DNA of 64,000 nucleotides from Nocardioides sp. TF02-7 (GTDB lineage Bacteria; Actinomycetota; Actinomycetes; Propionibacteriales; Nocardioidaceae): contig NZ_CP092535.1 in assembly GCF_022437945.1 (NCBI RefSeq), positions 2,170,001-2,234,000 on the forward strand. Reading direction: 5' to 3'. Numbering within the stretch: position 1 is the first letter of the stretch; every line of letters begins with the position of its first letter. The position numbers were made by a program, and so were the translations under genes. Below are positions 29,747 to 38,200 of this stretch, piece after piece. The notes under the pieces were generated by a model that worked only from the letters and a program-made list of their open reading frames with translations, was not told the DNA's origin and searched no databases.

Positions 29747-32700
29747 GTGCCCAAGTTGTCCTGCCGCGCCGTCGTCGGCGCCGCGACGCTCGCCGTGCTC
29801 GCCGTGGGCCTCCCCGCCGGACCGGCGCCGGCCGCACCGGCACCGGTCGCCGCGGCGCCGGGCGGGACGGCGCCGGGCGCGCCGACCGGCCTGACCGTCG
29901 AGGACCAGGTGCGCCCGCTCGACACCGACCTGACCCCGCGGTTCGGGTGGCTGCCGCAGGACGCCGACGGCAACGAGGTGCAGACCGGCTACCAGCTGCG
30001 GGTCGAGGACGCCGACGGCGAGCAGGTCTGGGACTCCGGCAAGGTCGACTCGGACCAGCAGGCCTACGTCGACTACGACGGCGCCGCGCTCGAGCCGGGC
30101 ACCGCCTACCGGTGGACCGTCCGCACCTGGGACAAGGACGGCCAGGAGTCGCCCTGGTCGGAGCCGGCGACGTTCGAGACCGGGCTCGGCGACGAGGACT
30201 GGGGCGGCGCGGCCTGGATCCGCCGGCCACCGGGCGACCCGGACAGCACCGGACCGCTCTCGCTGGTCGACGAGCGGCTGCGGGTCACCGGCAGCGCCGG
30301 CCAGCAGGTCACGATCGCCCGCACCGGCAGCGGGTGGGAGGACTACGTCTTCTCCGCGAAGGTCACCGTCGTCGAGAACGCCGCCGCCGTCGTGTTCCGC
30401 GCCAGGGACCACCGCACCGGCTACATGTGGCAGCTGCACGACGCCGACGACGCGCTGAAGACCCACCGGATGATCGACGGCGGCTTCCCGCGCGACGCCC
30501 GGCGGACCGTGCCGTTCGAGGTGACCGCCGGCACGACGTACGACCTCAGCATCCGGGTCGAGGGCCAGACCTTCACCACCAGCATCGACGGCGAGGTCGT
30601 CGACACCTGGACCGACCCGGACGCCACCGGCTCCACCGCCGGCACGATCGGGTTCCGGCAGGCGACCGGCTCTCGCGGCGCCGAGGTCGCCGAGGTCGAC
30701 GACGTGCTCGTCACCTCCCTCGACGGCGCCACGGTGCTCCTCGAGGACGACTTCTCCGGCGACCTCGCCGGCTGGGACAGCGGGGCGCCGACCCGCGAGG
30801 CCGACGAGTACACCCTCGCCCGCACCGAGGTGGACGTCCCCGAGGGCGAGATCGTCCGCGCCCGCAGCTACCTCGCCGCCAGCCACACCGCCGAGCTCTA
30901 CCTCGACGGCGAGCGCGCCGACCGGATGAGCAACTACGGCCACCCCACCGAGGGCTACTACCAGACCGCCGACGTCACCGACCTGGTCGAGCCGGGCGAG
31001 ACGCTCGCCGTGGGCGCGATGCTGCACTGGTTCAGCAGCGGCCAGGGCCGGGTCGGCGCCGAGCCTGGCCTCCTGCTGCGGCTCGAGCTCCAGTACGCCG
31101 ACGGCACCGAGCACGTCGTCGTGAGCGACGGCTCGTGGAAGGTCCGCCGCGGGCCCTACCGGCTGGTCGGGACCCGCAACGGCGAGGGCCTCTACGTCGA
31201 GCACCTCGAGGGCGACGTCGCGCGCGCGATCGGGGACTGGAAGGCCGTCGGTTACGACGACTCCGCCTGGGCCGACGCCGTCGTGCTCGGTGAGCACCCC
31301 GTGCCGCCGTTCACCCGCATCGTGGCGCAGCAGACCGACATGCAGGAGACGGTCGTCCACCCCGAGCGGATCCTCGTCGCCGACGATGGCACGCCCGTCG
31401 CCGACTTCGGCAAGGTCATCCCCGGCCGGCCGGGCGTCCACTTCGAGGACGGGGTCGCCGGCCGGGTGGTCCCGATGCGCGCGAGCCTCGAGCTCGCCGA
31501 CGACGGCCGGGTCTCCACCGCCGGCACCTCGACCCAGGGCACCAACATGTCCTGGCCCTACACGCAGGCCGCCGGCGCCCAGGACTACCAGGCGTTCGGC
31601 CACCTGGCCTTCCGCTACCTCGAGATCCCGGACGCGGGCGAGGAGATCACCGTCGAGGACGTCACGGCCACCGTGGTGCACGTGGACTACCCCGACGGCG
31701 GGGCGGCGACGTTCGACAGCTCCGACCCGACGCTCGACGCCGTCTGGGACCTGATGCAGCGCTCGCTGGTCTACTCGGTGCAGGAGACGTTCGTCGACAC
31801 GCCGACCCGTGAGCAGGGCCAGTTCCTCCACGACACGGTCAACATCTCCTACGGCCTGATGGCCACCCAGCGGGAGCGGGTGGCGACCCGGCAGGCGATC
31901 CGGGAGTTCATGTTCAGCCAGGAGCGCTGGTGGAGCTCGACGCCTGAGGACGAGGGCCGCTACAACGCGGTCTACCCCAACGGCGACGGCAAGCGCGACA
32001 TCCCCGACTTCACCGAGGTGGTGCCCGACTGGATCTGGCGCTACTACCTCGAGACGGGCGACCGCGAGGTGCTCGCCGACGTCCACGAAGAGCTCGCCGC
32101 GACCGCCGGCTACATCCGCCGTCACATCGCGTCCGACGGCCCCACGGAGGGGCTGGTCACCCGGCTCACCGGTGGCGGCGGCGCCTACCTCTACGGCATC
32201 GTCGACTGGCCCGAGCACGGACGGTTCGGCTACGACATGAGCGCGGCCGCCCGCACCACCGTCAACGCGCTCGGCGTCGACGTGCTCCGCAAGGTGGCGC
32301 TCGTCGCCGAGGCGCTGGGCCGGCCCGACACCGAGGTGCAGGGCTACCGCGACGACGCCGACGCCCTGGCCGACCGGATGAACGAGACCCTGCGGCGGCC
32401 CGACGGCACCTACGTCGACGGCCTGCTCGAGGACGGCACCCAGTCGCCGCACGCGGGCCAGCACGCGACGTCGTACGCCGTGGCGTTCGGCATCGCGCCG
32501 GCCGAGGACCTGCCGGAGCTGGGGCAGTACCTCGCCTCGCTCGGCATGCGGCAGGGCCCGATGACCGCGCACTTCCTGCTCGAGGCGCTGGCCGCCTCGG
32601 GCGCCGGCGAGGGCCTGCTGCGGCTGCTCACCAACGAGGACGACTACGGCTGGGCCGGCTGGCTGGCGCAGGGCGGCACGTTCACCCCCGAGGCGTGGGA

Positions 32701-33652
32701 GCTGAGCGGCTCGGCCAACAGCGCCTCGCACGGCTGGGGCGCGATGGGCATCGTCGACATCCTCGACTCGGTGCTCGGCATCGAGATCACCGCTCCCGGC
32801 GCCGCCGAGCTGCGGATCGGCGTCCCCGACACCGGGCTGCGCCGTGCCTCCGGCACCCAGGTCACCCAGCGCGGTCCCGTCTCCTCGCAGTGGCGGCGCG
32901 CCGACGGTGGCGTCACCCTCACCACGGAGGTCCCGGTCAACGTCTCCGCGGTGGTCGAGCTGCCGGCCAGCGCCGACCGTGCCTACGACGTCACCGGCCC
33001 GGACGGCGCGGAGGCCGAGGAGCTCGGCACCGACGACGGTGTCACCTCCTACCGGATCGGCTCGGGCAGGTGGACGTTCAGCAACGCCGACGGCCCCGAC
33101 GACCGGCTCGCGGCCTCGCTCACGCCGCTGCGGCTGCGCGGCACCACCGGCGTCTACCGGCTCGGGATCGACGCGAACCGCCCGGCGCGGGCCGACGTCA
33201 CCGTGACCTCCACCCGTCCGCGGGTCGTCGCACCGCGCGACGTCGTCGTCACCGGCAAGGGCGCCCAGCGGCGGGTCGAGATCCGGCCCCGCGGCAAGGG
33301 CACGAGCGTCGTGCGGGTGACCGTGACCCTCGGCGACCGCCGCGTCACCAAGGTGGTCACGGTGGTCCGCGGCGGCGGGCGCGCCGACCGGATCACCGGC
33401 ACCCGCGGGCGCGACCTGCTCGTCGGCGGTCCGGGCGCGGACCGGCTGGTCGGCGGTGCCGGTGCGGACCTCCTCGCAGGCGGCGGCGGCCGCGACGTGC
33501 TGCGCGGCGGCGGCGGGGTCGACCACCTCGCCGGCGGGCCCGGCGCGGACCGGGTGTTCGGCGGACCGTCGGGCGACGTGTTCCACGGCCCGCGGCGCGG
33601 CGACCGGTGGCCCGACTTCGACCGCCGCTCCGGCGACCGACGGCAGGGCTGA
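29747..33652 (+). CDS. Secreted GH78 alpha-L-rhamnosidase with RTX-type C-terminal repeats (GH78 no. 2)
   Basis: This intact 1301-residue protein starts at GTG 29747 behind GGGAGG. A Sec signal peptide (cleavage near APAAPAP) leads to a fibronectin-like domain (YRWTVRTWDKDGQESPWSEP), a concanavalin-like insert (WEDYVFSAKV), a jelly roll and the helical barrel with QETFVDTPTREQGQFLHD and the FTPEAWELSGSANSASHGWG region. This version of the acidic motif is divergent from GH78 no. 3, so substrate preference may differ. The last ~85 residues hold about six nonapeptides of the GGxGxDxLx type, the RTX calcium-binding repeat, which is unusual on a Sec-exported actinobacterial glycosidase. It has its own operator and promoter. 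Confidence 0.88.
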   Translation: MPKLSCRAVVGAATLAVLAVGLPAGPAPAAPAPVAAAPGGTAPGAPTGLTVEDQVRPLDTDLTPRFGWLPQDADGNEVQTGYQLRVEDADGEQVWDSGKVDSDQQAYVDYDGAALEPGTAYRWTVRTWDKDGQESPWSEPATFETGLGDEDWGGAAWIRRPPGDPDSTGPLSLVDERLRVTGSAGQQVTIARTGSGWEDYVFSAKVTVVENAAAVVFRARDHRTGYMWQLHDADDALKTHRMIDGGFPRDARRTVPFEVTAGTTYDLSIRVEGQTFTTSIDGEVVDTWTDPDATGSTAGTIGFRQATGSRGAEVAEVDDVLVTSLDGATVLLEDDFSGDLAGWDSGAPTREADEYTLARTEVDVPEGEIVRARSYLAASHTAELYLDGERADRMSNYGHPTEGYYQTADVTDLVEPGETLAVGAMLHWFSSGQGRVGAEPGLLLRLELQYADGTEHVVVSDGSWKVRRGPYRLVGTRNGEGLYVEHLEGDVARAIGDWKAVGYDDSAWADAVVLGEHPVPPFTRIVAQQTDMQETVVHPERILVADDGTPVADFGKVIPGRPGVHFEDGVAGRVVPMRASLELADDGRVSTAGTSTQGTNMSWPYTQAAGAQDYQAFGHLAFRYLEIPDAGEEITVEDVTATVVHVDYPDGGAATFDSSDPTLDAVWDLMQRSLVYSVQETFVDTPTREQGQFLHDTVNISYGLMATQRERVATRQAIREFMFSQERWWSSTPEDEGRYNAVYPNGDGKRDIPDFTEVVPDWIWRYYLETGDREVLADVHEELAATAGYIRRHIASDGPTEGLVTRLTGGGGAYLYGIVDWPEHGRFGYDMSAAARTTVNALGVDVLRKVALVAEALGRPDTEVQGYRDDADALADRMNETLRRPDGTYVDGLLEDGTQSPHAGQHATSYAVAFGIAPAEDLPELGQYLASLGMRQGPMTAHFLLEALAASGAGEGLLRLLTNEDDYGWAGWLAQGGTFTPEAWELSGSANSASHGWGAMGIVDILDSVLGIEITAPGAAELRIGVPDTGLRRASGTQVTQRGPVSSQWRRADGGVTLTTEVPVNVSAVVELPASADRAYDVTGPDGAEAEELGTDDGVTSYRIGSGRWTFSNADGPDDRLAASLTPLRLRGTTGVYRLGIDANRPARADVTVTSTRPRVVAPRDVVVTGKGAQRRVEIRPRGKGTSVVRVTVTLGDRRVTKVVTVVRGGGRADRITGTRGRDLLVGGPGADRLVGGAGADLLAGGGGRDVLRGGGGVDHLAGGPGADRVFGGPSGDVFHGPRRGDRWPDFDRRSGDRRQG

Positions 33653-33661
33653 CCGTCCGGG

Positions 33662-33688
33662 CCGCACGCGCCCGGCGCGGGTGTGCGG
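33662..33688. terminator. Possible bidirectional terminator between convergent genes
   Basis: An imperfect GC hairpin (arms CCGCAC and GTGCGG with internal GC pairing) lies between the GH78 no. 2 stop and the stop of the opposite-strand ligase gene. Confidence 0.4.
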
Positions 33689-33717
33689 TCGGGCGGAGGC
33701 TGAGTGCCGGAGCGGCG

Positions 33718-34838
33718 TCAGCGGGGGTCGGTACGCTCGACGAGGTCGTCGACGACGGCCGTCAGCTCACCGCCGCTGCGCTCGTACGCCGCCCGCTGCC
33801 GGGTGGCGCCGCCGCCGGCGAGCACCCGCTGGACGCCGTCCTCGGCGAGCGCCAGGTCGCGGTACGCCTCCAGTTGGTCGCGGACCTCGGTGACGAGGCT
33901 GTCGAGGACCTCCCGGGCCGGTGCCAGCTCGCCGGTGAGCGGCGAGACCAGGGCGCCGGTGAGGCCCTGGCGGGCCGCCCGCCAGTGCGCGGCCCGCAGC
34001 AGCTCCGAGCGCCACGGCGGGTCGTCGGCCGTCCCCTGGGGGCCGGACCCCTGCTCGGCGGCGTGGGCGACGAGGGCGCGGACGAGGGCGGCGACGAGGA
34101 CGCCGTCGTCGACCGAGGTGCAGACGTCGGCGACCCGCACCTCGACCGTGGGGTGGTCGGCGGAGAGCCGGGCGTCGAAGTAGAGCATCCCGGCGTCGCG
34201 GGCCGCCCCGGTCGCGATCAACCGGCGGCCGACCTCGCGGTAGCCCTCGACCGACCCGAACCGCTCGGTCGGCCCCGCACTCGGCCACCGCGCCCAGACC
34301 TGCGACCGCCACGACGCGTAGGCGGTGTCGCGGCCGAGGTAGAACGGGGAGTTGGCACTGACCGCCAGCAGCACCGGCAGCCAGGGCGCGATCCGGTCGA
34401 TGACCGCCACCCCCCTCCTCGTCGGAGGTGACGTGGACGTGGACGTGCATGCCGCAGGTGCCCGTGGGCCGGGCGACCTCGCCGTACCTCGCCATCATGT
34501 CGAGGTACCGGTCCTCGTTGGTCACGCGCGGCTCGCCACTGTCCAGCGGCACCGTGCCCGACGCGGCCACCACGAGGCCGGCCGCCTGCGCCGCCTCCAC
34601 CGCCGCCCGCCGCGCCCGGACCAGGTGCTCCCGCAGCTCGTCGAGCCCGTCCGCCGGCGGCGTGCGGGTCTCGAGCTGGTGCCGGAACAGCTCCTGGTCG
34701 AGGTCGTCGTCCTCCGGCCGCCCACGGTCGTCCTGCGCCAGCCGCCGCAACACCTCGTGCGACCGCGGCGCCACCTCCCCGCGTCCCCGGGTCGACGAGG
34801 AGCAGCTCCTCCTCCATGCCGACGGTCCGCCGCTCCAT
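33718..34838 (-). CDS. Carboxylate-amine ligase / glutamate-cysteine ligase family 2 (YbdK-like), two frame breaks
   Basis: Repaired length is 372 residues, normal for the GCS2 family. The N-terminus RTVGMEEELLLVDP and the CGMHVHVHV motif (metal/ATP site) are diagnostic. These enzymes make gamma-glutamyl or related amide bonds with ATP; the substrate of YbdK-type members is not certain. Extra G residues near 34788 (repair DPGTREVAPRSHEVL) and near 34411 (repair DEEGVAVIDRIAPW) break the frame. The ATG at 34838 has a GGAGAGGGAGG-like RBS. It is a monocistronic minus-strand gene whose upstream region contains palindrome array B. Confidence 0.87.
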
Positions 34839-34903
34839 CCGCCCTCCCTCTCCTGTGGCTGGGGGCTAGTACCCAGCGGGGAGTCGGTGGTACCGGGCGG
34901 GTG

Positions 34904-35170
34904 TGCGGTTTGGGACCAAACCGTGTCGGCCGGCCCTCTCGGTCTGCGGTTTGGGACCAATCCGCAGGGTTCGGGGGTCGCCGGATGCGGTTTGTGACCA
35001 ATCGTGGGCCGGGGTGAGCGGCGCGCTCGGCGGGCTGTCGAGAGGTGTGCGGTTTGTGACCAAACGTGAGCCGCGAGTGAGTGTCGCTCGGCAAGCTGTC
35101 AGAGGTGTGCGGTTTGGGACCAAACCGCGTCCGTCGGCCCTCTCGATCTGCGGTTTGGTCCCAAACCGCA
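34904..35170. repeat. Palindromic repeat array B, six copies
   Basis: Copies begin at 34904, 34945, 34986, 35048, 35108 and 35149, giving spacings of 41, 41, 62, 60 and 41 bp. The last copy is in the opposite orientation (centre TC instead of GA). Copies at 34986 and 35048 have the degenerate TGTGACCAA right half. The array fills the intergenic region between divergently transcribed ligase and GH78 no. 3. Confidence 0.93.
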
Positions 35171-35193
35171 GCCCTCCGCCTCGTCTCACCCCC

Positions 35194-35209
35194 TGGCCGG
35201 ATCCGGCCA
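35194..35209. promoter_or_regulatory. Palindrome upstream of GH78 no. 3 promoter
   Basis: TGGCCGGATCCGGCCA, identical to 29659-29674 and again exactly 6 bases before TTGTGA. Confidence 0.65.
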
Positions 35210-35215
35210 ACCCGG

Positions 35216-35244
35216 TTGTGACAACGGTCACGGGCCCCTAGGTT
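35216..35244 (+). promoter_or_regulatory. Promoter of GH78 no. 3 with CRP-like site
   Basis: TTGTGA (35216-35221), a 17-bp spacer and TAGGTT (35239-35244). The dyad GTGAC-AACG-GTCAC (35218-35231) gives a TGTGA-N6-TCAC match overlapping the -35. Confidence 0.66.
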
Positions 35245-35248
35245 GCCG

Positions 35249-35262
35249 TTGCATCGTTTCAA
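35249..35262. promoter_or_regulatory. LacI-type operator of GH78 no. 3
   Basis: TTGCATCGTTTCAA lies 4 bases after the -10 and 13 bases before the ATG, the same geometry as at 13112 and 29716. Confidence 0.73.
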
Positions 35263-35275
35263 CCTAGGAGCCCGC

Positions 35276-38200
35276 ATGCCTGCCCGCAGCACCCGCACCC
35301 TCACCTCCGTCGTCGCGTTCCTCGCCCTCGTCCTCGGTCTCCTCGGCACGGCGCAGGTCGCGGTGGCGCCCGGCGCTGCCGCTGCGGCGAGCGGGATCGC
35401 CGTGGAGGGCCTGACGACCAACGGCCGCACCGATCCGCTCGGCATCCCGGGCGACCCGCCGACCTTCGGGTGGGCGTCGACGGCGACGGAGCGGGACGTC
35501 GTCCAGTCGGCCTACCAGGTGCGGGTCGCCACCAGCGAGGGCGCGCTCGGCGACGCCGACGTGTGGGACTCCGGCAAGGTGGAGTCCGACCGCCAGGTCG
35601 ACGTGCAGTACGGCGGGCCCGCGCTCGAGGCGCAGACCCGCTACCACTGGCAGGTCCGGGTGTGGGACGGCGCCGATGAGGCGTCGGCCTGGAGCGAGCC
35701 GGCCTGGTTCGAGACCGGGATGCTCAGCGTCGCCGACTGGGGCGACGCGGACTGGATCGCCGCCCCCTCGGGCAACGAGGTCAACCGCTGGACCGACTAC
35801 ACCGCCGACTTCGACTTCTCGATCCAGCGGCATGCCTTCGCGGCGTTCGTCCGCGCGGCCAACGCCGGCAACGCGTACATGTGGCAGGTCAGCGTCGCCG
35901 ACGGCACCCCCCGGTTCCGCCCCCCACGTGCGCGTCAACGGCAACTACCAGCTTCTCGGCAGCATCGACATCTCCTCGTTCATCTCCGTCCAGGAGCTGA
36001 CGACCGGCCAGCACACGATGACCGTGCAGGTCGACGGTGACACGGTCACCACCAGCCTCGACGGTGACCAGATCGACAGCCGTACCCTCACCCAGCACGC
36101 GAAGGGCTTCGTCGGCTTCCGTTCCGACCACGCCAACGGGACGTTCGAGGAGTTCACCGTCCACAGCGTCTCCGTGGAGGCGGAGTCCGGGGAGACGCTG
36201 CTCGACACCGACCTGCAGGAGAGCAACCCGTTCGACGGCGGCACCTGGACCCCGGGCAGCCTCGTCCTCGACCGGCCCACCGACGTGCTCTACCGCTCCA
36301 CCGACTCCCACCGCCCGCTGCTGCGCACCGAGTTCGCGACCGAGGGCGGCAAGACCGTCGAGCGCGCTCGCGTCTACGCCTCCGCCCGCGGCATCTACGA
36401 GCTCAACATCAACGGCGACAAGGTCGGCGACCAGTTCCTCGCCCCGGGTTGGACCGACTACGCCGACCGCATCCAGTCCCAGACCTACGACGTCACCGAC
36501 CTCGTCGACTCCGGCCAGAACTCCTTCGGCGCCGAGCTCGGCGACGGCTGGTGGGCCGGCAAGGTCGGCATGTGGGGTCCCCGCGTCTACGGCCAGCAGC
36601 TCTCCGTGGTCGCCCGGCTCCGGATCGACTACACCGACGGCACCAGCCAGTGGGTCGACACCGACGACACCTGGACCAGCCACCAGGGTCCCTACGTGTT
36701 CACCGACAACATCGACGGTGAGACGTACGACGCCCGCTACGAGCAGACCGGCTGGGACCAGCCCGGCTACGACGACGCCGACTGGCAGCCGGTCGAGGTC
36801 GCGCCGTCCGCGACCGAGCTGCTCGTGCCGCAGGGCGACGAGCCGGTCCGCGTGACCGAGGAGCTCGTCGCCGTCGAGCGCACCGAGCCGACGCCGGACA
36901 CCTACATCTACGACCTCGGGCAGAACATGGTCGGCGTCATCCGGGTCGCGCTCCAGGGCGAGGCCGGCGACACCGTCCGGATCCGCTACGGCGAGGAGCT
37001 CAACCCCGACGGCACGCTCTACACCGCCAACATGCGTGCGGCCAAGGTGACCGACTACTACACCTTCGCCGACGACGGCACCGCGACGTACGAGCCGAAG
37101 TTCACCCAGCACGGGTTCCGGTACGTCGAGATCGTCGGCGTCGACGAGCCGCCGGCCGCTGATGACCTCACCGGCGTGGTCTGGGGCTCCGACCTGCCGG
37201 CGACCGGCACCATCGAGACGTCCAGCCCGATGCTCAACCAGCTGGCCAGCAACATCTCGTGGGGCCAGCGCGGCAACTTCCTGTCGATCCCGACCGACAC
37301 CCCGGCCCGCGACGAGCGGCTCGGGTGGAGCGGTGACATCAACGTCTTCGCCCCCACCGCCAGCTACCTGCGCGACACCCGTGCGTTCCTGCGCAAGTGG
37401 ATGCAGGACATGAGCGACACCCAGTTCCCCGAACGGCGACCTGCCGGGCATCGCGCCGGAGCCGCCGGGCGTCGGCTGCTGCGGCAGCGGCACCGGCTGG
37501 TCCGACGCCGGCATCACGGTGCCGTACGCGCTCTGGGACGCCTACGGCGACGCGTCGATCGCCCGGGAGTTCTACCCGGTGATGACCGCGTTCATGGACT
37601 ACCTGATCACCCACACCGGCGCGGACCTGATCGACGAGGGCCGCGGCGGCTGGGGGGACTGGCTCCACCTGGACGACCCGACGCCGACCGCGGTGATGGG
37701 CACCGCCTACCTGGCCGAGGACGCCCGGATGATGGCGGAGATGGCGGCCGCGCTCGGGAAGGACGCCGACGCGGCGGAGTACGCGCAGCTGTCCGAGGAC
37801 GTCCGCGCGGCGTTCACCGAGACGTTCGTGTCGCCCGACGGCACCGTCAGCGGCGGCAGCCAGACCGCCTACGCGATGGCGCTCGGCATGGACCTGGTCA
37901 CCGACGACCAGCTCCGGTCTGCGGTGGCCGCGAAGTTCGTCGCCAAGCTGGCCGCGAGCAACAACCACCTCACGACCGGCTTCCTCGGCACGCCCTGGCT
38001 GCTGCCGGCACTGAGCTCGATCGGCCGTGACGACCTCGCCTTCACGCTGCTGATGCACGAGGACTACCCCTCGTGGGGCTACGAGGTCGCCATGGGCGCC
38101 ACCACGATGTGGGAGCGCTGGAACTCGATCAACCCCGACGGCAGCTTCGGCGACGCCAGCATGAACTCCTTCAACCACTACGCGTACGGCGCGGTGGGCG

